DNA of 64,000 nt from an uncultured Mobiluncus sp. (GTDB lineage Bacteria > Actinomycetota > Actinomycetes > Actinomycetales > Actinomycetaceae). Positions 1 to 9,244 of the stretch are shown here, in pieces. The notes beneath the pieces were generated by a model. That model searched no databases and had not been told where the DNA came from. It saw nothing but the letters and a program-made list of their open reading frames with translations. Positions within the stretch are counted from its first letter, which is position 1, and every line of letters begins with the position of its first letter. A program made the position numbers and the translations under genes. The stretch is taken from the NCBI RefSeq assembly GCF_947087965.1, contig NZ_CAMUES010000001.1:399491-463490 (forward strand), written 5' to 3'.

Positions 1-1760
1 CCGGCGGTGGCGAGTACGCCTGGGATCTGATTCAAGAGGGCAAACAGGCTCCAACTGAGGATGTTGTGGCCAGTGCGCTGGACGCGGCCAAGCCTTTTAT
101 TAAGGAACTGTGCCGTGCCCAATCCGAAGTGGCCGCCAAGGCTGCCAAGGAAACCCAAGAATATCCGCTGTTCCCCGACTACGAGGACAACCACTTTGAG
201 GCGATGAAAGCCGAGGTGGAAACCGATTTGACCGCGGCTATCCAGATTGCTGACAAGCTGACTCGGGAGGACCGCGAGACCGAAATCCGCGATACCGCCA
301 TCGAGAAGCTCGCAGTGGAAGGCGGCGAGTTCGAGGAACAGGAAAAGGAACTGAAGGCCGCCTTTAAGGCTTTGGAAAAGAAGCTGGTGCGTGCCCGGGT
401 GCTGCACGAAGGCAAACGTATCGACGGACGCGGGCTGAAGGACATCCGCTCTCTATCCGCTGAGGTCGAGGTGCTACCCCGGGTTCACGGCTCGGCTCTG
501 TTCCAGCGCGGTGAGACCCAGGTTCTGGGTGTGACCACGCTGAATATGCTGCGCATGGAACAGCAGTTGGACAATCTGTCACCGCTGACGCACAAACGCT
601 ATATGCACCAGTACAACTTCCCGCCCTACTGCACCGGTGAGACCGGTCGGGTCGGTTCCCCCAAGCGCCGCGAGATTGGTCACGGACACCTGGCGGAGAT
701 GGCCCTGGAGCCGGTCATTCCGGCCCGCGAGGAGTTCCCCTACGCGATTCGCCAGGTCAGCGAGATTATGGGATCGAACGGTTCGTCCTCGATGGGTTCA
801 GTTTGCGCCTCTACGCTGTCCCTGCTGAACGCTGGCGTGCCGCTGCGCGCCCCGATTGCCGGCATCGCGATGGGTCTGATGAGCGAACCGGGCGAAAACG
901 GCACCCAGTTTGCGACCCTGACTGACATCTTGGGCGCGGAAGACGCTTTCGGTGACATGGACTTCAAGGTCGCCGGCACCAAGGACTTCATTACCGCCCT
1001 GCAGCTGGACACGAAACTTGACGGCATTCCCGCCGACGTTTTGAAGGGTGCCCTGGGTCAAGCCCGCGACGCTCGCCTAAAGATTCTGGACGTGATGCAC
1101 GCCGCTATCGACGGACCTGATGAACTGGCTCCGACCGCTCCGCGTATCCTCACCGTGAATATTCCGGTGGACAAGATTGGTGAGGTCATCGGCCCGAAAG
1201 GAAAGATGATTAACCAGATTCAAGAGGATACCGGCGCTGAACTGACCATTGAGGACGACGGTACCGTCTACATCGGGGCGGATAACGGTCCGGCCGCGGA
1301 AGCCGCTCGTGACGCCGTGAACTCGATTGCGAACCCCCAGATGCCCGAGGTCGGCGAACGTTTCGTGGGTACCGTGGTGAAAACCACCACCTTCGGGGCG
1401 TTCATTTCCCTGACCCCCGGCAAGGACGGTTTGCTCCATATCTCCCAGATTCGTCGCCTGGTCGGCGGCAAACGTGTGGAAAACGTCGAGGACGTGCTCC
1501 AGGTCGGCCAGCAGGTTCAGGTCGAGGTAGCCGAAATCGACCAGCGCGGCAAGCTCTCCCTGCACGCGGTGGTGGACGATGAGGACGGCGAAACTGCCGC
1601 GGATTCGGGATCTGAACAAAGCGAAACTTCTGAGACGCCCGACCCGCGCGACCGTGAACGCCGCGATCCGCGTGATAGCAGCGAACCGCGCCGTCCGCGG
1701 GAGCGGGCTCGGCGTCGGACGCATCGTGCCCGCAGCGAGGACGATCGCGACTTCTCCTAG
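1..1760 (+). CDS. pnp: Polyribonucleotide nucleotidyltransferase (5' end missing)
   Basis: PNPase degrades RNA 3' to 5' by phosphorolysis. The open frame enters the window at base 3 (GGGEYAWDLIQEG), so the first RNase PH core and the true start lie outside. Visible in order are the all-alpha linker, the second RNase PH domain (YNFPPYCTGETGRVGSPKRREIGHG), a KH domain (IGEVIGPKGKMINQIQEDTG) and an S1 domain (VGERFVGTVVKTTTFGAFIS). The C-terminus is an Arg/Asp/Glu-rich disordered tail of about 55 residues, common in actinobacterial PNPases. The family assignment is certain. Confidence 0.97.
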   Translation, partial: GGGEYAWDLIQEGKQAPTEDVVASALDAAKPFIKELCRAQSEVAAKAAKETQEYPLFPDYEDNHFEAMKAEVETDLTAAIQIADKLTREDRETEIRDTAIEKLAVEGGEFEEQEKELKAAFKALEKKLVRARVLHEGKRIDGRGLKDIRSLSAEVEVLPRVHGSALFQRGETQVLGVTTLNMLRMEQQLDNLSPLTHKRYMHQYNFPPYCTGETGRVGSPKRREIGHGHLAEMALEPVIPAREEFPYAIRQVSEIMGSNGSSSMGSVCASTLSLLNAGVPLRAPIAGIAMGLMSEPGENGTQFATLTDILGAEDAFGDMDFKVAGTKDFITALQLDTKLDGIPADVLKGALGQARDARLKILDVMHAAIDGPDELAPTAPRILTVNIPVDKIGEVIGPKGKMINQIQEDTGAELTIEDDGTVYIGADNGPAAEAARDAVNSIANPQMPEVGERFVGTVVKTTTFGAFISLTPGKDGLLHISQIRRLVGGKRVENVEDVLQVGQQVQVEVAEIDQRGKLSLHAVVDDEDGETAADSGSEQSETSETPDPRDRERRDPRDSSEPRRPRERARRRTHRARSEDDRDFS

Positions 1761-1781
1761 AGTCCCGCTGTTGAAAGCTCT

Positions 1782-1818
1782 GGTGGCTCGGCGGGGGATA
1801 TTCCCTCGCCGGGTCACC
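1782..1818 (+). terminator. Strong intergenic hairpin after pnp
   Basis: Two 16-base arms (1782-1797 and 1803-1818) pair completely, with three G-U wobbles, around the loop ATATT. No U-run follows; the ribosome-binding site of the next gene starts six bases later. It could be a weak terminator, an attenuator or an RNA processing/stability element between pnp and the downstream ligase. Confidence 0.5.
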
Positions 1819-1836
1819 TGCTAAAGGAGATTATCA

Positions 1837-3186
1837 ATGAACCCAGCTGGCACGTCTGGCGCGCCGTTTTTGCCAATTGTCCTCTCCGGCGACATTGGAA
1901 CGTATGGTTACGTACGCTCTTTCTATGAGAAATGGCACGTAAAGCCCCTAGTTGTCACTTCTATGGTGCTGGGGCCGATTCGTCACTCCCGATTGTTAAA
2001 GGTCATTCCTGTTGACGAGAGCGCTGCGGACCGGAACCATGCCGCATTTATTGAAAAACTCGTTCAGATGGGTCCCGAACTGGTGGCGCGTTACCCGGAC
2101 ACCCCGCTGGTATTGGTTGCGAACCAAGATACCCACGTGGTAAACATCCAGAAAAATGCCTCCCGTTTGTCTCCGTTTTATCGTTTTGCCTTCCCCAGCG
2201 TGGATGTCATCGAACTGACCAATGACAAGGCGCATTTCGCGCAGGCTGCGGAAAAGCACGGGCTGCGAGTTCCCACTACTCTGGAGCTCAATCTTGATGC
2301 TGGAACGACCGCGCTGATGGATGCCATCACCGAAACCTTGGGGGACAAATACCCGCTGATTATCAAGCCGTGCCAGTCCTACGGCTACGAACGGCTGTCT
2401 TGGCCGGGCAAATCTAAGGTTTATACAGCTGACAATCCGCGCCGGGCGCAAGCGATTCTAGAGGAACTGGAAACGCATACTGCCGGGAACCCGGACGCGC
2501 GCCGATTCGTGGCCCAGCCGCGGGTATCCGGAAATGACACACACAACCTGTCCATTACGGTGTACGTGGACGCGGACAAACGGGTTAGTTTCCTGGGGTC
2601 GGCTCATGTGCTGCTGGAAGACCATGTCCCGACCGCCCTGGGCAATCCTGCCGCGATGATTACGGAAAGCTACCCGGATTTGTATCGTCAAGCCAGTGAT
2701 TTCCTGACCGGCATCGGCTGGCACGGGTTCGCAAACTTTGATGTCAAGGTAGACAGTGCTACCGGCGAGGCCTATTTCTTTGAGGTCAACCCCCGTATCG
2801 GCCGGAACCTGTATTACAACACTGCTGCCGGAAACAATCCGCTACCAGCTTTGATTAATGACCTCATCTACCGCCAGCCCACGGAGCCGGCGACACACTT
2901 TGACACGATTCTCTATACCGTGCTGCCGATACGGCTGATTTTGAAATACACGACGGGTCAGGTGCGCCGCCAAGTCCAGTCGCTGCACCGGGCGGGCCAG
3001 GTCTTTAATCCGTTGCTGGCCCCGGCAGAAAGGCAGTTTTCCCTGCGATACCTGCGGCGTCGTCTCTATGTGTGGATTTCCACCCAGCGGCATTGGTCGA
3101 AGTTCAAGCATAACTATCCGCTGGAAGCGCTGCAGGCAGACGGGCGCGACTCTTTCGATACCGCCGGGCTGCGCGCGCAACGCTAA
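1837..3186 (+). CDS. ATP-grasp carboxylate-amine ligase, D-aspartate ligase-like
   Basis: This 449-residue ATP-grasp protein should activate a carboxylate with ATP and join it to an amine. Its opening (FLPIVLSGDIGTYGYVRSFYE), middle (SAHVLLEDHVPTALGN) and metal-binding end (GFANFDVKVDS...FFEVNPRIGRN) resemble, from memory, the D-aspartate ligase of Enterococcus faecium, which adds D-Asp to the lysine of peptidoglycan precursors. E314 and N316 are the likely Mg-ATP ligands. The start follows AAAGGAG at good spacing. I infer a role in building the peptidoglycan cross-bridge (D-Asp or D-Glu); the substrate cannot be read from sequence. Confidence 0.75.
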   Translation: MNPAGTSGAPFLPIVLSGDIGTYGYVRSFYEKWHVKPLVVTSMVLGPIRHSRLLKVIPVDESAADRNHAAFIEKLVQMGPELVARYPDTPLVLVANQDTHVVNIQKNASRLSPFYRFAFPSVDVIELTNDKAHFAQAAEKHGLRVPTTLELNLDAGTTALMDAITETLGDKYPLIIKPCQSYGYERLSWPGKSKVYTADNPRRAQAILEELETHTAGNPDARRFVAQPRVSGNDTHNLSITVYVDADKRVSFLGSAHVLLEDHVPTALGNPAAMITESYPDLYRQASDFLTGIGWHGFANFDVKVDSATGEAYFFEVNPRIGRNLYYNTAAGNNPLPALINDLIYRQPTEPATHFDTILYTVLPIRLILKYTTGQVRRQVQSLHRAGQVFNPLLAPAERQFSLRYLRRRLYVWISTQRHWSKFKHNYPLEALQADGRDSFDTAGLRAQR

Positions 3187-3196
3187 CCTCCGCTCT

Positions 3197-3454
3197 CTAG
3201 CGGCGGTATTCCGCGAGGGCGCTGATGAGCAAGGCGACTCCAGAGGTCCCGAATATCAGCAAAATCAGCGCCCACAGCGACACCACGACGCCCAGGGCGG
3301 ACCCGAAAACAATCAACCCAATCAGGATAAATACCACGCTGAAAGCGATGGCGGCCAGGCTGCGATGTTCACGGCGGGGTTCCAAGGGTGGTTCCGGTGT
3401 TTTCTCTGGCTCCAAGTTGGGGGAGAGGGAGATGGTTTCTGTTGTGTTTTCCAT
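3197..3454 (-). CDS. Small membrane protein of the PspC locus
   Basis: An 85-residue protein with a Pro/Glu-rich N-terminus and two hydrophobic helices (about residues 34-54 and 58-78). I chose the ATG at 3454 because AGGTG precedes it; an in-frame GTG lies three codons upstream. It begins 13 bases after the stop of the large PspC-locus protein, so the two are very likely co-transcribed. No family recognised. The position suggests a role in the same envelope-stress system. Confidence 0.65.
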   Translation of the reverse strand: MENTTETISLSPNLEPEKTPEPPLEPRREHRSLAAIAFSVVFILIGLIVFGSALGVVVSLWALILLIFGTSGVALLISALAEYRR

Positions 3455-3466
3455 AGTTGTCACCTG

Positions 3467-5380
3467 TTAATTGTTCTCAATGCTGGGGGCTTGGTACGGG
3501 GAAGGTGCCGTGGGTGTATCCGGAGGAATCGGCGTGGCTGGTATGCTCGGTGTCCCGTTGGGCATTCCGGAGGAACGCGGGGTTCCGTTTACGGGGTCAA
3601 ACAGGTTATCGCCGGGTTTCCACTTGCTGCCACCGGGCTGGAACAGGTCGTTAAACCCGTCTTGGTTGATGTCCTTCCACGGACCGGCCTTGCCTGCATG
3701 AATGTCAGCGAGGGTTAATGTGTTGTCTATGTTCAGTTCAGATACGTCTTGTCCGCCCAGTGCTATAGGCTCACCCTCAATTCCGTCGGGCTTATTAATC
3801 TCGATAGTTCCGTTCCCGGACACGGCACGGCGGCGAAACTCTCGGAGTGCGGTGCTACTTTCGTTTTCAGAGCCGACCTCGGTGCTGTTGTATTCTTCCA
3901 AATCGGCAGTCATCAAATCCCGGCCATTCAACACATAGTTGACCAAGAAATGCCCGTCAGGTAGCACCGCCCCGTTCCATAAATCCACAGGGGGACGTTC
4001 ATAGAGCGACACGGTTCCGTGTGCCAGGTTGATCTCGATGGTTTGGGGTTTCGTCTCGATGTTTCGCGAGCCGTCAGATAGCGGAACATCGTGGCGAATT
4101 TTTAGTTTCGTCACATCCGAACTGCCCAGACTGATGTTTGCGGCCTCATATTCCTTGGTCCGATCCACGAACTCCACGCGCTGATTGCCGTCCATAGTGA
4201 AATATTGCGGACGGTGTTTTTCAACGGATGAGGACTGTAAAAAGGTTTCGCTCATGTCCCATTTGCTGTCTTTCAGGGTGGAAGTCGTCACGTTGCCCTG
4301 GGCTAAGTTGATTTCCAGGTCAACGTTTTGCTCCGGGAGCGTATAAATCGAAACATTCCCGTTTGCCAAATTGACTTTGATGGGTTTCCCCGGGGTGGTG
4401 GCACGCAGGTCGATGTCCGCGCTGCCCCGCAGGGCGCTGAGTTCATCGCCGGGGCGTAAATCATTGCTCTGGTAGTTAAATGTTTCGGGAAGATCGCCCC
4501 AGTCGATGCTGGAACGCAGCTCGCGCAGCTGGGGCATCACGGACATTCCCACTGTTGCCAGAGGCAGCGTCACGAACAAAATCACCAGCGGAGTGACGAC
4601 GGCGAGCCAGCCCGTCCGTCGCTTTTGCAGAGCTGTCACCAGCATGCCGCCTCCCAGCACCATCGTCATCAGACCGACAATCAAAAGCCCAGAGCTTAGC
4701 GGATCAAGTACCCCTAACAGGGGCAGCAGGATGCCGGTGAAAATCGACAGCAGGACTAACCCGCCGACGGTGAGACTGAGGGTGCGGCTCGGTCCGGGAA
4801 TGCGTGGCGCCAGAATACCCGCCGGCTGAGCAGACCCGGTCGAGGTGGTACTGGTGGGAGTTGCGAAGCCAGCAGCGGGGACGGTAAAGCTCGGGTTTGG
4901 AGCCGCAAAGTTGGTGGCGGGCGCCGCAAAGCCGGTGGTTGGCGGGGTAAAGCCAGTGGTGGGTGCTTCGGGGAAAGCGGAGTCATTGTGAATGCCATCC
5001 GCGGGAGTTGATCCGGCAGGCGCGGCTGCCTGGGGGGTGGAAACGAAGCCAGTGGGACCGGGAACGTAAGTGTTTACGGCTGGCAGAGCACCGGCCTTGT
5101 TCCGGTTCGCAAAGTGAACAATGACCAGCACCACCACGGCTAGGGGCGCCAGCAGTAGGCACAAAACCATGAGTAGTATGAAAAAGACAGCGAGCATATC
5201 TCCGAAATCGCTCCCGCCGTCCCAAATGTCAAAAATGTTGAACAGGAAAATACCTTGGGGCAGCATCCGCATCGCCCCGAAAAACATCAACAGAATCGAG
5301 CCGGCGACGCCACCGCCTTGGTTGGGTAAGCCGGCGCGCCAATCGGTCCACAAGCTGCGTCCGGTAGTTTGGCTAGGCAT
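3467..5380 (-). CDS. PspC-locus membrane protein, C-terminal part (split by amber codon)
   Basis: This 637-residue frame begins three codons after the TAG that ends the PspC-domain frame and is in the same reading frame. Together they look like one gene broken by a nonsense codon. It has about two helices near the N-terminus, a Pro/Thr/Ala-rich linker (about residues 100-195), three more helices (about 200-290) and a long extracytoplasmic part with repeated beta-strand units (VNLANGNVSIYTL, INLAQGNVTTSTL), like the LiaF-C/DUF4097 adhesin-type fold. The ATG at 5380 has no visible Shine-Dalgarno sequence, so expression would need reinitiation or readthrough. Confidence 0.7.
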   Translation of the reverse strand: MPSQTTGRSLWTDWRAGLPNQGGGVAGSILLMFFGAMRMLPQGIFLFNIFDIWDGGSDFGDMLAVFFILLMVLCLLLAPLAVVVLVIVHFANRNKAGALPAVNTYVPGPTGFVSTPQAAAPAGSTPADGIHNDSAFPEAPTTGFTPPTTGFAAPATNFAAPNPSFTVPAAGFATPTSTTSTGSAQPAGILAPRIPGPSRTLSLTVGGLVLLSIFTGILLPLLGVLDPLSSGLLIVGLMTMVLGGGMLVTALQKRRTGWLAVVTPLVILFVTLPLATVGMSVMPQLRELRSSIDWGDLPETFNYQSNDLRPGDELSALRGSADIDLRATTPGKPIKVNLANGNVSIYTLPEQNVDLEINLAQGNVTTSTLKDSKWDMSETFLQSSSVEKHRPQYFTMDGNQRVEFVDRTKEYEAANISLGSSDVTKLKIRHDVPLSDGSRNIETKPQTIEINLAHGTVSLYERPPVDLWNGAVLPDGHFLVNYVLNGRDLMTADLEEYNSTEVGSENESSTALREFRRRAVSGNGTIEINKPDGIEGEPIALGGQDVSELNIDNTLTLADIHAGKAGPWKDINQDGFNDLFQPGGSKWKPGDNLFDPVNGTPRSSGMPNGTPSIPATPIPPDTPTAPSPYQAPSIENN

Positions 5381-5386
5381 CCACAG

Positions 5387-5890
5387 CTACAGCGCCCCGT
5401 AAAGCAGGGGAATGAATCCAAAGAACAGCAAACCGACCACTGCTAAACCGCGCACAATTACGGGGTCGATGTTCAGGCGTGAGGCAATTCCCGCACAAAC
5501 TCCGCCAATAACCCGGTTATTCGACCGCATCCACGCCTGTCCGGTGGAATCCGGGCCTCCGGGGTAGCCTCCCATGCCCGCTGTTCCATAGTTTGTGCCA
5601 TTGTTCGGGAAACTACCCGACCCAGGGTAGCCCCCGGAGCCGTAGTTCGAGTTGCCCTGATACGACGCTCCTGGGTTAGGTGCCTGTGAGTTAGGGGTTC
5701 CCTGGTGAGGAGCGTTAAAACCGGCATTACCTGCTCCGTTGGGGCCCGCGGAACTAGAGGGGGCCGCCCCGGCAGCCGCGGAAACGTTCGCAGTCGCGTT
5801 CCCTCCGGCAGTCTCGCCCCCGTGGGAAGTCTCACCTCCGGAGGGCAGAACTGAGTCTGTTGTTTGTTCTGGGTTCATGTTTTCGTCCAT
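5387..5890 (-). CDS. PspC-domain protein, N-terminal part (truncated by amber codon)
   Basis: A 167-residue frame with a long Gly/Asn/Pro-rich cytoplasmic N-terminus and then a PspC domain (NRVIGGVCAGIASRLNIDPVIVRG) that stops inside its transmembrane helix at LLYGAL. The related PspC domain of the neighbouring kinase reads LLYAWLWIFVP; aligning the two puts this TAG on the second Trp, so a single TGG-to-TAG change would explain it. The same frame continues without further stops for 639 codons. PspC proteins report envelope stress, here divergent from a kinase/regulator pair. Confidence 0.75.
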   Translation of the reverse strand: MDENMNPEQTTDSVLPSGGETSHGGETAGGNATANVSAAAGAAPSSSAGPNGAGNAGFNAPHQGTPNSQAPNPGASYQGNSNYGSGGYPGSGSFPNNGTNYGTAGMGGYPGGPDSTGQAWMRSNNRVIGGVCAGIASRLNIDPVIVRGLAVVGLLFFGFIPLLYGAL

Positions 5891-6003
5891 GTTTCCATCA
5901 TTGCCGCTGTCGCGCCCGGCGGCTATGGGGGTTATCCCTGATTTGTCCCTGATTAATCCCTTAAGTGGGGCGAAGCCCCGTGAAACCGTGGCAAACTGGA
6001 TTT

Positions 6004-7263
6004 ATGGCAACGTTTGATGCAGCCCCCCTCGCGCGCCCTCCGCTACGCCGCCCGCTACCCGGGACGGTCCCGTCCGGTAAAGACGGGGTTTTGGCTGGGG
6101 TAGCCGCAGGGCTGGCGCTGCATCTGGGAATGCCGCTGTGGCTGGTACGGCTAATCTTGGTGGTTTTAGCCCCCACCGGGGTCAGCATTCTGCTCTACGC
6201 CTGGTTGTGGATTTTTGTGCCACGGGGAAACCCCGGGGTCGAGGCGGGGATGCCATTTACCGGAGATTCACGGCTGGCTAATCCTAATGCGCAGCTCAAG
6301 GGGCATTTTGGCAGCAATGACCGCTGGCAAAACGTGACGGTTCCGGCAATTTTGTTGGCACTGGGGTTGATTACCATAGCCGTACTTGGTGCCTATTCCG
6401 GCCCGAAAATCATGAGCGATTTACGTCCCCTCATTGCAATCGTCATCCTCATCACCGGCATTACCCTCATCTGGGTCGGGGCTTCGGCAGGGGCATCTCT
6501 GAACGAGTTGCGAATGGGGCGATTCCTGGGCTTTGCCATTCCGGGAGCCCTCCTGGTGATTTTTGCGGTCATGTTCGGATTTTCCGGAACCATAAGCTTG
6601 GGGGACGCACTGCGTGGGGGACTCATCACCCTAGTAGTCCTCGCGGTGTTGAGCTTGGCCGTTTTGCCGCTTTGGGCGCGGTTTTGGATGTCTTACAAGG
6701 CGTCTTTGGCCGAGCAGACTCGCCAAACTGTCCGCGCCGATATGGCCGCTCACCTGCACGATTCAGTGCTGCAAACCCTCGCGCTGATTCGTGCGCGGGC
6801 CGACGATGCCCCGGAAGTTGCGAAACTAGCCCGCGCCGAGGAACGTCAGTTGCGCTCTTGGCTTTACGAAGATCGGGGCCACGCGGACGCATCTCTGTCC
6901 CAAATTATCAAGGAGCTGGCCGGCGAAATTGAGGACCGCTACGGAGTGGTTTTGGACACGGTCACGGTGGGCGACGCGGTTCCGGGACCGTGGTCCGAGC
7001 CGCTGGTGGCGGCGACCCGGGAAGCCTTGACAAACGCGGCTCGCCACGGGAAGCCTCCGTTTTCGGTCTATCTGGAAATCGGGACAGACGCGGTGGAATG
7101 CTTCGTGCGCGATCACGGCACCGGATTCGACCTTGCGGCAATTCCGGAAGGGCATCAAGGCGTGAAACATTCCATTATTGAGAGGTTGGAGCGCCACGGC
7201 GGCACCGCGACCATTCGGTCGGGACCCAGCGGCTGCGAGGTCGCGATGAAAGTGCCCCACTAA
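6004..7263 (+). CDS. PspC-fused sensor histidine kinase (NarL-partner type)
   Basis: A 419-residue membrane kinase. An N-terminal PspC domain (KDGVLAGVAAGLALHLGM to LLYAWLWIFVP) is followed by about four hydrophobic helices, a HisKA_3 dimerisation helix with phospho-acceptor H252 in HLHDSVLQTL, and an HATPase domain (N-box EALTNAARHGK, G-box DHGTGFDL). It probably senses envelope stress and phosphorylates the regulator 40 bases downstream. The ATG at 6004 is chosen because the PspC fold begins shortly after it; the frame is open upstream to 5965. No clear ribosome site is present, so it may be leaderless. Confidence 0.9.
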   Translation: MATFDAAPLARPPLRRPLPGTVPSGKDGVLAGVAAGLALHLGMPLWLVRLILVVLAPTGVSILLYAWLWIFVPRGNPGVEAGMPFTGDSRLANPNAQLKGHFGSNDRWQNVTVPAILLALGLITIAVLGAYSGPKIMSDLRPLIAIVILITGITLIWVGASAGASLNELRMGRFLGFAIPGALLVIFAVMFGFSGTISLGDALRGGLITLVVLAVLSLAVLPLWARFWMSYKASLAEQTRQTVRADMAAHLHDSVLQTLALIRARADDAPEVAKLARAEERQLRSWLYEDRGHADASLSQIIKELAGEIEDRYGVVLDTVTVGDAVPGPWSEPLVAATREALTNAARHGKPPFSVYLEIGTDAVECFVRDHGTGFDLAAIPEGHQGVKHSIIERLERHGGTATIRSGPSGCEVAMKVPH

Positions 7264-7303
7264 ACTGGGGACAACTGAGGGGAAAACTGAGGGAGGACAA
7301 TCG

Positions 7304-8005
7304 ATGAGTGACGGAAACGCGAACCCAGCCGCTGCGGGGGAAAACCCGAAGCGTCCCATTTCGGTGCTGGTCATTGACGATCACGGACTGTTCCGGGCAG
7401 GAGTGATTGCGGAACTGAGCAAATACCCTGATGAAGTCCAAGTCGCGGGGGAGGCGGAGAGCGTGGAGGACGCTATTGCCGCAGTCCGCCAGGCCACTCC
7501 CGCGGTGGCATTGCTGGACGTGCATCTGCCGGGCGGTCATGGCGGCGGGGGCGCAGAAGTTGCGGCGGCGTGCATGGGGGTGCCGACCCGGTTCCTGGCG
7601 CTGTCGGTGTCTGATGCCGCCGAAGACGTGGTGGCGGTTATTCGGGCGGGAGCCCGCGGCTACGTAACCAAAACTATTGCCACGCCTGACTTGGTTGATG
7701 CCATCGTCCGGGTGGCGGGGGGAGACGCAGCTTTCTCACCACGACTGGCAGGCTTTGTGCTGGATGCGTTCGGGGCGGCGCGTACTGACATGGTGGGCAC
7801 CGATTCCGAACTCGATTCCCTCACGGAGCGCGAGTTTGAAGTTATGCGCCTCATCGCGCGCGGTTTCGCTTACAAAGAAATCGCCTCTGAACTGTATATT
7901 TCGGTGAAGACCGTCGAATCTCACGTGTCCTCCGTGTTGCGCAAACTGCAGCTGTCCAATCGTTACGAACTGTCTAAATGGGCTCAAGACCGGCGCATCG
8001 GTTGA
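7304..8005 (+). CDS. LuxR/NarL-family response regulator
   Basis: A 233-residue regulator with a receiver domain (acidic pocket D25-D26, phospho-acceptor D72 in ALLDVHLPGG, conserved K in GYVTKT) and a C-terminal LuxR-type helix-turn-helix (LTEREFEVMRLIARG...YISVKTVESHVSSVLRKL). GGGAGG precedes the ATG. Its likely partner is the PspC-kinase just upstream, and the likely target is the divergent PspC operon. The receiver has an unusual Gly-rich insertion (GGHGGGGAE) after the phosphorylation site. Confidence 0.93.
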   Translation: MSDGNANPAAAGENPKRPISVLVIDDHGLFRAGVIAELSKYPDEVQVAGEAESVEDAIAAVRQATPAVALLDVHLPGGHGGGGAEVAAACMGVPTRFLALSVSDAAEDVVAVIRAGARGYVTKTIATPDLVDAIVRVAGGDAAFSPRLAGFVLDAFGAARTDMVGTDSELDSLTEREFEVMRLIARGFAYKEIASELYISVKTVESHVSSVLRKLQLSNRYELSKWAQDRRIG

Positions 8006-8107
8006 AGGGGCGGGGAAACCTCCCGGGGAGCGCCGCAAGGTGAAGTGAACGGCTGCGAGATGATAACGTAAAGGCGCAATTGTTATCGGGATAGAAAAGG
8101 ATTATTG

Positions 8108-9244
8108 ATGCAGCGCACCGTGGTAGCCCCCCATGTTACCTCCGGTTTCTCACAAGCGCGCTATCCCGCTATTGCCCGCACTTCCAGCCGGGTTTTGCTG
8201 ATGATGTGGGAGGCACTGCCCGCAGAGTGTGCCGCCCGCACCAAGGCTGAGCTCGCCAACGCAAACCCAGCCAGTCCTGAGGAACCGCACTATCGTCGGT
8301 TATGCCCGACCAGTCTGTGCCTATCGCGGTCTTTTGATAACGGTTTGACCTGGGAAGAACCGCGCACCCTGGCGGCAGGCAACCCGCAAGAATTCCTCGG
8401 GTTTCATGTCCCGTCATTCCTGCATGACTGCGTGACCGGGCGCATGTTTTGTTTCTATACCCGTTCCTTGGTGCCGGGCTGGGATCCACGCCAAGCGCAA
8501 ACGGCGCTCTTTGTCGCTTGGACCGATGACGACGGCTTGACCTGGGAACATCAAGACATTACTTCCATGATTATTGCCGGACGGGATTTTACGATGGCGT
8601 ATATTCCGCGCGGGCGCGGCACACAGCTGACTGCAGGGCAATGGGCGCAGCGTCTGTGCCACGCAGGTGTCATCGTGGACGAATCGGGGGATCGCAAAGC
8701 GGTGTTTATCGGTTCGGACGATCACGGTGCCAGCTGGTGGTCCTCGCCCCCGGTGGGAGCGAATGTGGATTATTGTTCGGCAGTGTCCAACAGCGACGGA
8801 ACCGAAGTTATGCTGCTGATGAAAACCCAAGGCTCGACGGTGAAAACGTGGGCAAAATCGACCGATGGCGGCCACACTTTTGGGCAACCCACCGCCGCGA
8901 TGGATTCACGGCTCATCAACATCATGAGCCCGCTGGAGGAAGTGTTTCACGGCGCTTGCCCCGGCACTCCTCATGCGGACGTGTTCAGCTACATCGGAGA
9001 ACGCACAGTGTGCAATGGGGATTGCACCGTGTTGATGCTGTCTACCGATGGCGCGCAGTCTTTCCGGGAGGCGGCGATTTTCGATGTGAAAACCTACGGC
9101 GCTATCGATATCGTTTCTATGGCAGACCAGGCTAAATTCGCCATAGCTTACGAAGGACCCGATGGTGTGGTCTGTGAAATCTTGCCATTCTCCAAACTCA
9201 GCAGCATCAAAGCATTAGCGGAACAGTGGGCCCAACAAGCATGA
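8108..9244 (+). CDS. Sialidase-like BNR-repeat protein without signal peptide
   Basis: A 378-residue beta-propeller protein with five Asp-box (BNR) repeats: SFDNGLTW, TDDDGLTW, SDDHGASW, STDGGHTF and STDGAQSF. The N-terminal RYPAIART resembles the RIP motif that carries the first catalytic arginine in GH33 exo-sialidases. No signal peptide or anchor is visible, so it should be cytoplasmic, unlike secreted vaginal or oral sialidases. The ATG follows AAAGGA; an upstream in-frame TTG is less likely. Its stop overlaps the pcrA start (ATGA), so the two are translationally coupled. It could be a sialidase or another BNR hydrolase. Confidence 0.7.
   Translation: MQRTVVAPHVTSGFSQARYPAIARTSSRVLLMMWEALPAECAARTKAELANANPASPEEPHYRRLCPTSLCLSRSFDNGLTWEEPRTLAAGNPQEFLGFHVPSFLHDCVTGRMFCFYTRSLVPGWDPRQAQTALFVAWTDDDGLTWEHQDITSMIIAGRDFTMAYIPRGRGTQLTAGQWAQRLCHAGVIVDESGDRKAVFIGSDDHGASWWSSPPVGANVDYCSAVSNSDGTEVMLLMKTQGSTVKTWAKSTDGGHTFGQPTAAMDSRLINIMSPLEEVFHGACPGTPHADVFSYIGERTVCNGDCTVLMLSTDGAQSFREAAIFDVKTYGAIDIVSMADQAKFAIAYEGPDGVVCEILPFSKLSSIKALAEQWAQQA

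Noticed and set aside
8062..8087. GATAAC...GTTATC inverted repeat before the sialidase-like gene, with a similar GATAAT...GTTATC before ddh (28,392-28,412)
   Set aside because: The ddh copy overlaps a good promoter and the spacing differs between sites; two short A/T-rich matches are not enough to claim a shared operator.
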